A stretch of 32,506 nucleotides of DNA from Chlamydomonas sphaeroides (taxonomy: Eukaryota; Chlorophyta; Chlorophyceae; Chlamydomonadales; Chlamydomonadaceae), in NCBI GenBank assembly GCA_001662425.1, contig BDDC01001040.1, positions 1-32,506 on the forward strand, read 5' to 3'. The translations under genes were made by a program, and so were the position numbers. Positions 20,871 to 31,712 of the stretch are shown here, one piece after another (positions within the stretch are counted from its first letter, which is position 1; every line of letters starts with the position of its first letter). A model generated the notes under the pieces. It saw only the letters and a list, made by a program, of their open reading frames with translations, ran no database searches and was not told the origin of the DNA.

Positions 20871-23510
20871 TCAGGTCCGGAGCTCCACGCCCTCACTTCC
20901 CTCATGCATCCCCTTGCCGTTGGCGAGCTGTGCTTCCCCTTCCCCTGGCTCCCACTCCAGCGGTCCGCCTGCGTCCCGCGTCAGCCGTACAGCGCCCAGC
21001 CCGCCAGCCCTGGTGGAAGCACCGCCGCTGAGGGGATCCGCCGTCTGCAGCGCCCGCCGGCCGCCAGCCGCCTGCGACCCCTTCGCTGCTCCGACCAATG
21101 TCGAAGGTCGCCCGGCCGCCGCCAGCGCCGCCGCCACCTCCGCCGCATCGCCGCGGATGCGCTCGTCCGGCGACAGGATGCGCTCGAAAGGCGCAACGTA
21201 CACCCTGTCGTACACGCTGGCGTTGACGCCAAGCGTCGTCAGCAGCTGCTGCCGCCGCGTCACGTAGCCGCAGCGCACGCGCCGACCCACATTCACGTCT
21301 TTGGCATCGAGCGTATCGTAGCCACTGTACGGCAGCAGCTTCGCCGCCGCCACGCTGCCGTACATCAGACCGTCAAGCAGGTGCAGCGCTGCGCCAAAGC
21401 CGTACAGCCGTACATCCGGCTCGTTCGCGGCCTCCAGCTCGTCCAGATCGTAAGGTACCAGCTCGTCGTTGCGCGAGTTGGTCGCTACGCGCGCGTGCGC
21501 CGCCGCCAGCCCCACGCGCCAGCCCAGCGCGTACGGCAGCCACAGGCCATCCATGTCGGAGGACTCGAGCAGCAGTACGACATCGTACTGCAGCAGTACC
21601 AGCCGCGCCGCCGCCAGGTGCGTGTCGTTGATCGCACCGGTGGGCGCGTAGAACACCGACTCGCCCAGCAGCAGCCGGATGTAGTAGTTGTCGACGGCGG
21701 CGGGCGCGAAGCGGCGCCAGTAGTCGGCGTCACGGGAGCGGAAGAACGGCTCATGCGACCTGCCGTACTCGGTACGGTAGACCTTAATGATCCAGCGCAC
21801 ATGCGATCCCAGCCGCGCGATGGGCTGCCGCAGCATAGCTACATTGAGAAAGTGTGGGCAGATGTGGGCCGACGCCCAGGGCGGCTGCAACGCCGTAGCC
21901 GCAGAGCCCAGCCCGGCAGCCTGCTGCTGCTGCCGCTGCTGCTGATCCTTGGCGCCAGCCGCCTGATGCTGCTGCTGGGGTCCGGACGCGGCGTCTAGGC
22001 CGCCGTGTACGGCAAACTCGTTGGAGTAAAAAGTGTGGCGGCGGCGGTGCAGGAACTCGTCCCTGCGTGCGATTGCGGCAGGGCGGCAGGCGGCGACCAA
22101 GCGCAGCTCAGCAGGCATCTGAAGCTGCGAGGCTGCGGGCGAGCGCGTGTGGCAGGCGTGAGGAGGCAGCGCGGCGCCGCCAGGCGCCGTGACGAGCGAG
22201 GGCCGCTGCAACGGAGGCCCCCGGCCGCATATCGCGACCCGCATCGCGGACTGGTGCCTGCGTCGGCCGTGCCGTTCGTCCGCTGCCTCACTCCAATCCA
22301 CACATCCCCTCGCATATCCCGCCGCCTCTGCCCGTGCCCTCGAGGCGGACGTCCCCAAACGGGCACCGCCGCGGCCGCGCAGCGCGGACAGCCTCCGTGG
22401 ACGACAGCACGGGGCGGCAGTGACGCCTGCCCCCGCTGCCCCGGCCTTGACGCACGCCTCCCGCCACCGCTGCTGCAGGTGCCCCGCATCTCATCGCGCA
22501 GGTCTAGACGACGTCACAGCATGCCGTATCGTGGCTCACCGGTACTCGCAGCTGCGCTCGCCGCGTGGCACCAGGTAGCGATAGTACCAGCGCCAGCCGT
22601 CCAGCGGCTGCGTCTGGTTGTGCACGGCTGCGCTGACCCATCGCGGCCGGTCATCGAAACGGCGGATCATGCAGTTACCAAAGTTGGTCGTCGACTCGGC
22701 CGAGCAGCCGTTCCGGTCGGCCACGGAGCACATGGATGTGCCTCCGGATTTGGAGACGTGCAGGAACTCGATCGCGCCCTTGACGGCCGCGCCTTGGCGA
22801 TGCTTGTTGAAGAGCACTCGCATGACGCGGAACATCGCGGCGCTGAGCTCCGAGCTGTCGCGCAGCGCTGCAGCCGCTGCGGCGGCGGCGTCATCGCTGG
22901 GGCTGGGCGTGTGGGCGGCCAGCAGCACGCGCACCAGCGAGGCCAGCACGACGCGGCGCGTGACGGCGTGGCATGAGCCGGGGCTCAGGTTGGCGAGCTT
23001 GCTGGCAAGGAACTTCAACTCAGAGGTGAGGGCATCCGGCGCGGGCAGCGGCGTCACGGCATCCGTGCTGCCGCTGAACTTGGCCGCCAGCGCCTGGGCC
23101 ACCTTGATGGCCTGCAGCGTAGCATTGCTGTCAGTCGCTGCGTCTCTCAGCGGCTGCGTGCTGGCTGGCGCCGCGGGAAAGACCGTGGTGAGCTGGGAGG
23201 GCGCTGCCAGGATGACATCCAGGGCTGCATCCAACTCCGCGCGCAGAGTAGTGTTGCTCACGATATGAGCAAAGCGGTGAACGAATACTTGGTCAACGTG
23301 GCTAGCGCCCATCGCGTCCAGTACCGACTCATCGGCCTCAGGTGCGTCTGCCCTTAGCAAACCGGTATGTGCTGTGACGTTTTGCTTGCTGGTAGCAGCT
23401 GCGGTAGCGGCTTTGACGATGGCAGAAAGCGTCTCCGCAAGCACATTGCTACTTGGCGCCAAGGCCACCAAGGCGAGTGCGAGCAACGCGCCCCAGCAGC
23501 GTTGCTTCAT
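20871..23510 (-). CDS. secretory-pathway sulfotransferase-like protein (2 exons)
   Basis: Probably transfers sulfate from PAPS to a glycan or protein in the Golgi; volvocine extracellular matrix is heavily sulfated. Exons in coding order: 23510-22540 and 22062-20871, 2163 bp, 720 residues; the intron splits an Arg codon (CG|G). A hydrophobic leader (GALLALALVALAP, residues 7-19) is a signal peptide or type II anchor. HVSKSGGTS (251-259) matches the 5'-phosphosulfate loop of Golgi sulfotransferases (HxxKxGGTS), and LRQPIARLGSH (401-411) matches the 3'-phosphate motif (LRxPxxRxxSH). DNYYIRLLLG follows, also usual in this fold. Unusual parts are the 240-residue N-terminal region, a Gln-rich insert (about 353-372) between the two PAPS motifs, and a Gly/Ala-rich tail. 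Several NxS/T sites fit a lumenal location. Substrate is unknown. The last exon may hide a further intron near the C-terminus. Confidence 0.8.
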
Positions 23511-23997
23511 CGCATAGTAAACATGGTATCAATTGATCAAGGGGTATGCTGCGTGCGTGGGGGCTGTGCTACGTACCCCGCGACCGTGCCCGAACTGTCC
23601 CGTCGACTTTCCCCGCCCCTCCCCGCCCGTCCCCGCAGCCGCTGAACGTGCCTCGGTCTTAACTACACGGTAACATGCACACAGCAACATGCATGATGCT
23701 TGACTGCATGAATCCAACCTACCGCACGCGGCGGACGCAAGGGCACTGCAACGTGCAAGTCTCGTTTCTCGGCTCCGGACTGCGCCACCCGATGACGGGG
23801 GGTGCCACCTGGCCTCGCCTCCGCCTCGCTCAGCCAGGCCAACGCCGATGGTCCGTTCTTCCCAGGGGAGACCCCTGGTTCTTCCGTTTCAGCCCAGGAG
23901 CCCTGATCATACATTCCTCGACTCATCGCCCCGTCACCCTGCGACACCGCTTGCCGAGCGGTGGCGACTCGCTCCTGCGTCCTGGGCACCCAGGCAC
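23511..23997 (-). promoter_or_regulatory. short spacer: DUR3 3' UTR and sulfotransferase promoter
   Basis: These 487 bp separate the DUR3 stop codon from the sulfotransferase ATG on the same strand. They must include the DUR3 3' end and the sulfotransferase promoter. I found neither a TGTAA in the sense direction nor a clear TATA box. Confidence 0.4.
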
Positions 23998-26900
23998 CTA
24001 GGCTGGCCCCTCGCTCCGTGCCGGCTTGGAAGTCGGCAACGCCGGCGGCCGCTGCGTGCCGGGCCGACCAGAAGTCGCCTCCTCGGCCACACCGCCCCGG
24101 GCAGCCGCGCTGCCGCCGCCCACCGCTGCAGGCGCTGGCGCGGTGGCCGCAGCTGCGCCGCCATCCGGCGAACCGCCCTGCCGCCGCCGCACCGCCGTCG
24201 ACGTCGGCCCCGGCGCCGCTGCCGCTGCCGCCTGCGCCTGCCTTGCCGCAGCGGGCGCCGGCGCCGCCACCGCCTGCACCTGCAGCTCTATCTGCGCCGC
24301 CACCAGCCCCGGCTGCTGCGGGAAGACCGGCAGCTGCCGCCGCGCCAGTCCCGACCCGCCCGGCGCCGCCGCCGGCGCGCCGCTCGGCGGCGGCATCGGC
24401 CCCGGCGGCGGCGGCGCGCCCGGCGGCCCCGGCGCTCCCGGCCCGCCGGCGTTCACCGCCGGCGACTTGTGGCCGCCGTGTGTGGAGGCGTTGCCGCTGC
24501 TGAGGCTGGCGCGCTTGCCTCGCAGCACCGCCACCACCGTATCGCTGGCCTCGATCACCGGCAGCAGCATGCACACGGCGCTGGCCACGATGCCCCACAC
24601 TGGCAGGGGAGGGCAGGGGAGGACAGGGGAGGGCGGCCGTGTTGGGGAGCAGAGCAGTTGCATGGGCTGAGCCACGCGACAGACAACAGGGCGCCACAGG
24701 GGCTAAGCGGTTGGTTGGACGGATAGCGGCTCCCGGCCTCGGGCAATCTGCGCCCCTGCTAGCGCCGCTGCTGCGCTGCCTGACAACGGTGCTCCAACCC
24801 CGCCCCCGCCCCCGCCCCCGCCGCCGGAACTGTCGTCCTCGCTGTCCCCGGGCCCACCGCCACGACCGCCACCGCCACCACCACCGCCACCGCCGCCACC
24901 GCCGCCACCGCCACTGCCACCACCACCACCGCCACCACCACCACCGCCACCGCTTACCCATTGCGAGCATGACCTGTCGCAGGAGGGCGGAAGGGCACAG
25001 CGCAGGGACGGCACACAGCACACACCAGCGAGGGTGGGTTAGGTCCGCACGCCACAGCAAGCCGCACCCGACTCCGGTACCGCCGCGCTGGCCTTGCGGG
25101 CGTCGACCCTGCCTTGCCGCCCGCAAGCCCCGGGGAGTCCCAGCGCCGCCGCTATTCCCGGCCAATGGTACCGCCCGCCTCACGGGCCCCAGCCGGCCAG
25201 CGGTCCTCACCCAGAACGTGAAGTAGCCCTGGCTGAACACCTTTGCGGGCAGCGACAGTAGCGGCCACGCGATGAGCAGCACCAGCGTCGTCAGGCCGCC
25301 CGTGAGCCAGGTGAAGCGGATCACCTGCGGCCGCAGCGCAAGGCGGGGGCGGCGGGCGCGTTGGGACCTGGCGCCGCTCGCAGCTGCGGGGGGAGGGCCC
25401 GAGTGAAAGCCCATGGCCGTAGCCGCCGGCAGCCCCCAGCCGCAGACAGTCTCTGGCAAGCAAGCCGTGCCCCAGCCCCAGCCCCAGCCGCAGGCGCAGC
25501 CGCAGCCGCAACCTGTCTTTGGGAAGCAAGCAGTGCCCCAAGCGGCAGCCCCATCCCCATCCCCAGCCGCAGCCGCATCCAGTCTTTGGGAAGCAAGCAG
25601 TGCCCCAAGCGGCAGCCCCAGCCGCAGCCGTAGCCGCAGACGCAGCCCCATCCCCAGCCGCAGCCGCAGCCCCATCCCCAGCCGCAGCCGCAGCCGCAGC
25701 CGCAACCAGTCTTTGGGAAGCAAGCAGTGCCCCAAGCGGCAGCCCCAGCCGCAGCCGCAGCCGCAGCCGCAGCCGCAACCAGTCTTTGGGAAGCAAGCAG
25801 TGCCCCAAGCGGCAGCCCCAGCCGCAGCCGCAGCCGCAGCCGCACCTTGTGCAGCGCCTCCGGGGAGTCCTCGCCTTCAAAGTTGTTGGGGTCGGAGTTG
25901 GGGTCGCTTTCAATGACCGGGATGTTGCGCAGCTCGGCCCAGTCAAAGTCCTGTGGCGGCGGGGCGGTCGGGTTGGGCCGCGGCACGTGTCCTTGCTGGG
26001 GCCCCGGCACCCTGCCGGCCTTTCCCCCATATTACGCCGTACTAGGTGTGGGGCCACGCTCGCGACGCTGCGTCTCTCCCCGGCTGCCGCTGCGTCCCTC
26101 GCCGGCCGTCCGCTGAGAGCCCCTTTAGCTTCTTCCTGCCTGGGGGAAGATGAAGCTGAAGATGACGCAGAGGAACATGCTGAAGAACAGAGCCACCAGG
26201 TTGCCTGCCAGCATGGGGTAGTCCTGGCCCGTGGTCTCAAGCGACAGCACGCCTACAAGGGGAGCACAGCACAGCACAGCAAAGCACAGTGCAGCACAGA
26301 GCAGCACAGAGCAGCGCATCACAGCACGCTGAGTGGGCGGCAGAAAGCAGTGAACATGCAGCAGCAGTGGGAGTGTCGATGCAGGCAGGGGCATGAGACG
26401 CGGCGCGCCTCGCGTCAGGCCAGCCAAGGGCCGGTCGGCGGCCCAGCGCCGTGGCGGTGTACGGGGCCGCGTGGGCCTCGGGCGGCGTTCGCGTACCGTC
26501 GTTGAGCTTGGCTGCCGTGATGAGCCACGTCATGATGGCCAGTGGCGTGGTGACGACCGTTGACACGCAGGCGGCGGTGGCGGAGCACTTGGCCCAGGTC
26601 AGGGAGGCGGCGATAGGGAACACGGCCGAGCCGATGATGATGCCCTGCGGTTGGGGAGAAATTGGCATGAGGGTGGGGATGGAAGCGGGGGCGCGGGGTT
26701 GGACGCGCCTCAGGGTAAACTATGGGCAAGAGGATGTGTCAACTCGCACGTGGGGGGGGGGAGAGTCGAGCTGGGGAGAGTGGGGAAAGCGTGGGCGCGC
26801 TCATCGCCCACGCGAGCCCACGGCGAGCGGCGCGCTGGGGGGCTCGCGGACGCGGCCCACGCTCCCACGTGCCGCCGCCCTCCGCCAGAGCCACCATGGC

Positions 26901-29900
26901 AGATGCATCCAGCTCCGCCATGGATAGGGCTGCCAGCCTCCCTGCACACCTACTAATGAACATGTACAGGATGTACACGGTAGCTGTGGCGCTGCGTTAA
27001 CGAGGCCGGCCGCCCTTACCATGAACATGTAGACCCAGCTCAGAGACACCTCCAGCTTGAAGAGGATTACCGAGATGCAGCCCGACACCACCGCATACAC
27101 CACGATCTGGCGGCGGTCAGGGGTAAGTGGGCAGGGGCAGGAGAGGGCGAGCGGGGGCCGTCAGCCACCAGGGAGAGGGGAACGGGAGCCACCAAGCAAG
27201 GGTTGGAGGGGGCGGCGCTGGGCTATGGCGCGGCAGCAACGGCATTCGCGAGCGGCCCCGCATGTGCAGGGCCCAACGCCCCAACACGCGCCCGCTGAGT
27301 CGTCATGTCGTCCCCTCTGGAGACCTGGCTACAGCTGCCGTCGCGGCCACGGTCACCACGGCCGCCGCACCATGAGGCGCTGCAGGCGGATCATCATCTT
27401 GCCGTCGGCGTTCTTGTTGATGTAGGGCTTGTACACGTCGTAGGCGACAATGGTGGCAACGGCCATCTGCTCCGCGCAGGCGGTGGCGGTCACGGCCTGC
27501 GGTCAGAAGGGCGCGGCGAGGCGTGGGGCGGGCGGCGAGGACGGCAAGGGGCGGTCGCAGGGGGCAGCGGCAGGCAGCTGCGAGCGGCGCGTCAAGCGCG
27601 GCTCTGGTGGCGGACCCCGCCAGCGCGCCGCCGCAGGCCCTGGACCCTGCTGGCGCTGAGCCCTCCTGGCCCTGCCGCTGCCGCCACGCCCTCCGGCCCC
27701 GGCCTCCGCTGGGCCCCTGCCCCGCCCCGCCCCAGAGGGCCGCGGCTGCCGGTGGCGGCCTGGCCCCTGGCGCTGGCACCACACCAAGAGGCCAGCCCCC
27801 GGGCCAGTGGCGGGCCTCCTGCCACCACACCCGGCCCTGGCACCACCCCCAACCCGGCCACACGGTCCCGCCCCCGGCTGCAGCAGGACGAGCTGCAGCG
27901 GGGCCCCGCTTGCCGACACGGCAAGCCTTCGTCAAGAACGTCATATCATCGGAGCTGTGACGCCATGTGGCATGCAGACATGCGGTGCGGTGCACGCGGC
28001 CACCCAACCCAGCCCGACCCAGCCCCGGGGCGCACCATGAAGAGCTGCAGCGTCATGAGGAAGGCGCCGCCCTTGCCCATGAGGTGCACAGCCAGCGCAG
28101 GGGGCACCAGGCCCTGCCAGGGGGCGGGCGGGCGGGCAGGCGGGCGGGCAGGCGTGCACGGCTGGGATTGGGTGAGGAGGCGCGGCATGTGTGGCGGGGC
28201 AGGCTGGACTGCGGCGTGGGATCAGCACAGCGAGGGGCTGGCAGCCGGCTGGGCGGCGGGACAAGAGGGCGGGGGTCTGGGTGGGTGAGCGCGAGCGGGC
28301 CTCCGCAGTAGGCGGCAGGCTGCAGGCCGGCCGCAAGCAGCCCCGCGCGATGGCGATGGCGATGGCATGCGCCCCGCTCCGCACCCTGTTGGCCTCGTCG
28401 CGGGTGATGGGCAGGTCCAGGGCGCGCGCGCCGAGGCCCATGGTGGTCGCGAACGTGAACTGCTCGGGTGAGGCGGCAGGGGAGGTGGGCGTGGCAGGCA
28501 GGAGGTTGAACAGGGTACGCGAGGAGTAGCGCTGGAGGCACCCAGCAGCAGCACGTGGTGCATTGGGTGACGGACGCGCCAGCGCAGCTGTGGGTGCGGT
28601 GACCGCAAGCCCGGCCCGGCCCGGCCCGGCCCAGGGCGGCTCACTGGGATGGCGAACCAGCAGAGGCCGCCCAGAAGGTAGCCGCGGTAGGTGGCGCTGG
28701 GCTTGGCGGCGATGGCGCCCTGCCAGTAGGCCTGGTCCACGAACACGGTGCCGAAGTTGCCGATGATGTTGATGATGCCGAAGATGATGCCGCTTTTGGA
28801 GAACATGGTCACCTGCGCGGGCGGGGAGCACAAACACGCGTCGCAGCGTCGAGAATGGAGCGAGGCGGCGGGGGCTCAGCCGCCGCAGCGGAACACGAAG
28901 ATCGTGGGATGCTGGTCCCACGGGCGGACAGCGATGCGGCGCATGCGGAAGGCAATGGCCCCACAGCCCCTTGCGCTGATTTGCAGGTGCCACAGAGCGA
29001 CCAGTGGAAGGAAAATAGTAGGGTAACACGCACGCAGCACTTTTGAGGGGGGTAGCTACGCGTTTGTCGGGCGCAACAGGCGAGCGCGGACGCGTTGTGC
29101 GCCTGTGCCTGGCGTCTCACGTATGAGTGGCCCATGTTGTTGGCGACCGGCCACTTGATCTCCACCACCCGCAGCCGCTGGTACACGGTGGCGATGGAGC
29201 CCAGGTCCGGGTGCGTGGCGTACACCTGCGGGGGAGCGGGCGGGAGAGGGGGGGAGGGCGGAGCTAGAGACGGGACCCGGCCGGGGATGACGCTGAGTTG
29301 GGAGGCAGCCCGGTGGGGGCCTGCGCCGCGGCTCGCTCGCAGCCCAGGCAGGCGAAGCGCAGGCAGGGGCAGGCGCTGCGGCCCGGAGTGCAGCCAGGCC
29401 TTTGCCGGTTCGCACGCTCGCACCCCCACCCCACCCCGCCCCACCTGGAACATGAAGATGAGCAGCACGATGTAGATGACGCACACGTTGAGCCATCTGG
29501 CGCCAGGGAGGGAGCGGGCGCCGGCACGGGGGGCCGCGGCTCAGGGGGTCGGCGCGGCGCGCGCGCGACAACGCCGCCCACGTCCCCGCAGGCCCTGCAA
29601 CCGCCCCGCCCTGTAGGCTAAGGGCTCTGGCCGCCCCGCTGCCCATCGCCGCCCCCTGCGCCTCACTCGGCCACCACGGTGCCCTTGAGGCCGCCCACGG
29701 CAGTATAGATGACGACGCCGGCGGGGATGAGGAAGGACGCGGCGTACACCGACACCCCCGACAGCGCCTCGATGACGGCCGCGCCGCCCAGGATGAGCAT
29801 GGCCGTGACCTGAGGGGCAGGCGTGGGCAGGGCCGGGAAACGCCGGCATGACACGAGAGCGCAGCCGCGATGGCCATGCCGAACGCGGCTACAGAACGCG

Positions 29901-31712
29901 GCTGTACGTGGCGCGCGTGTGTGGGGTGGGGGGCTGCGGGCAGCTGCGTGCGAGGTGCGGCGGCCGCCACCGGCGTGCAGGCGCTCACGATGATGTTGGT
30001 GAGGAAGCCGTAGATGGTGAAGATGATGTGCGCGGTGGTTCCCCAGCGGCAGCGGATGATCTCCAGGAAGGTGTGGATGGTGGGCGCCTTGCGCTTGATC
30101 TCGACCGCCAGCACCGCAAACAGCAGCACCTGCACCGTCGCGCCTGTGGGGCCACAGCGGGCGGGCGGGCGGGCGGGCGGCGGCGCAGGGAGCGCATCGG
30201 GTGCGCAGTCAGGTCGGCCAACCGATGCGCTTTGGTGGCTGCGGGCGGGCTCGCGACTCGTGCCTGCGCGTGGGCGCGTGCAGGGGTGCGGCCCCCGGCT
30301 GCGGCTTAGGCGGCGGCGCGGCGGTCGCGCGCCCTCTGGAGTCCCATCAAGCTAAGAGGCCACGGGGCGGCGGCGGCGCTCCGCTTCGAGCTTGCAGGCG
30401 AGCGGCCGACAGCCCCGAGGCAAAGGCTACCGAGCTAGGGCCGGGCCAAGGCGGCGGTGGCCGGGCCCCAAAGGGCCAGCAGCCAATGAGTGGACCCCAC
30501 GCTTGCTGGCTGAGGGGCGCCCCTGGCCCGGCCGTGTCTCCTGGGCGCCCCCGGGGCCATCCTGCCCACCTGCGGCATACCAGAACGGCCCGCTGACGCC
30601 GAATCGCCTGCGGCGTCCGCACCCGGGGCGGGTTGGGTAACTCATCCGTGGCTGTATAGTCATGTGAGCTGCGCGTGGCTGCTCGGGATTCAGACCCGCG
30701 CCACGCCCCCCGACCCCCAATCCCCCAAGCGCCGCCGCCGGGCGTTGGGGCCTGCCTTGGCCCCCAGCCCCTGTCCTCGCAATTCGCAACGCCTCTCCCA
30801 CAGCCGGTCGACGATGGTGCCGTACCCCCGACGGGCAACTTCCCGCGCCCCCCACCCTGCATCCGTGCTCCCTCGACCAAGCCGGGGCCCTCCTGGCCGG
30901 CGCCCTGGCCGCTCCACCTGCTTCTCCAGGCCCCACGCCTAGCCCTTCCGGGCTCTCACCATGCCACGTTTGTGGACTGAAGCAACGTAGCTGTAAGGGG
31001 TGGGCGACAGGGATCGGGGTGGTGTGTCGTAAGCCCAGTCCCCTGAGCCGAAAGCCCACGGCGCCGCACCCCTCACGGCGCAGCACCCCTGTGCCCCTAC
31101 TACCATGAAACCTCAAATCCTGCAAGGGCAGCAACGTGGCTCACCCGCCCAGGTCCACTTTGCGACCACGTCACAGGCGGTCAGGCCGGCCTTGATGCTG
31201 CGGCCGGCGGTAGAGAAGGACTCCGAGTCGCGGCCGAAGCCACCGAACTTCCTGTGCGCGACGAAGCCGGGGCCGCAGATGTGGGAGGGCTGCGGTAAGC
31301 AGCAGGCACAGTCATCGCTGCACCGTCTGGTGAAAGGCGTTCGGGGTCACATGCGGTGGTAGATAGGTACGCGCACCGCTGCGGCGGCGGCGACCGAGAC
31401 CCAACACGGCACATAGCGTACTAGGCTGGGGCAGCAGCAGCTGGAGGGCCCCCCACCTGTCAAGCCATATGAGCGTGACGGGTAGCACCGCGAAGATAGC
31501 TCCCAGGCCCACGAGGATAAACCATCCCAGGCCCTCGGGTAGCACCGTGGGGCCTGCGGGGAAAGCGCAGCGAGCGCGTGGGGTGTGAGCACCTCGGGGG
31601 AGGCACCGGTGCCATCCAGGATAGCGCTCGCCTCACCTGACCCGAAGAACTCGCACGTGCCATGGTACTGCTCAAGGCCGAAAAGGTTTGCGCACTTAGC
31701 GGTGGTGGGCAT
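23998..31712 (-). CDS. DUR3: DUR3-type urea/Na+ symporter (20 exons)
   Basis: Plasma-membrane high-affinity urea transporter of the sodium:solute symporter family. Exons in coding order: 31712-31637, 31553-31457, 31251-31145, 30990-30960, 30607-30570, 30143-29989, 29809-29667, 29496-29445, 29225-29121, 28812-28645, 28459-28385, 28113-28036, 27496-27371, 27106-27020, 26644-26497, 26252-26140, 25950-25846, 25324-25211, 24973-24958, 24599-23998; 2436 bp, 811 residues. DUR3 signatures appear in order: KFGGFGRDSESFSTAGRSIKAG, WTWAATLLQSTNVAW, GVSGPFWYAAGATVQVLLF, EIKRKAPTIHTFLEI, YAASFLIPAGVVIYTAVGG, AYWQGAIAAKPSATYRGYL, and AVTATACAEQMAVATIVAYD. Hydrophobic segments are spread throughout, as expected for about 15 membrane spans. 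Exon 19 is only 16 nt, and intron 16 has a GC donor (CAG|GCAGGA). The last exon adds a tail of about 160 residues rich in Pro, Gly, Ala and Gln. Every junction is frame-consistent. Confidence 0.95.
24871..24951 (-). repeat. CCACCGCCA-type simple repeat in DUR3 intron 19
   Basis: A run of CCACCGCCA-like triplets on the plus strand (GGTGGCGGT on the transcript) begins a few bases after the donor of the 16-nt exon 19 and fills about 80 bp. Such G-rich repeats next to a tiny exon could influence its recognition. Confidence 0.8.
25440..25845 (-). repeat. compound minisatellite in DUR3 intron 17
   Basis: A core of about 38 bases (plus strand, starting AGTCTTTGGGAAGCAAGCAG and ending near GCCCCAAGCGGCAGCC) occurs about five times. 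Copies are separated by (CAGCCG)n and (CCCATC)n tracts of varying length, and the leftmost copy is more diverged. The last CAGCCG run reaches the intron 17 donor, so on the transcript the GT is followed directly by GCGGCTGCGGCTGCGG. Confidence 0.9.
26262..26326 (-). repeat. CAGCA-rich imperfect repeat in DUR3 intron 15
   Basis: A run of ACAGC / AGAGC pentamers with scattered changes lies just upstream of the exon 16 acceptor on the transcript, in place of a usual pyrimidine tract; read on the minus strand it is GCTGT / GCTCT. Exon 16 also uses a TAG rather than CAG acceptor. Confidence 0.7.

Noticed and set aside
20691..21998. Plus-strand open frame of 435 codons
   Set aside because: It is antisense to exon 2 of the sulfotransferase-like gene, which carries the PAPS motif and fold features.
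23663..25735. Minus-strand open frame of 690 codons
   Set aside because: It crosses DUR3 introns 17-19 and the last exon in a mixed frame. The repeat-encoded LRLRLRLG stretches come from the intron minisatellite.
24871..25845. Pro/Gln or Gly/Trp repeat protein encoded by the simple repeats
   Set aside because: The repeats lie between well supported splice sites of DUR3 and have no matching transport-family sequence.
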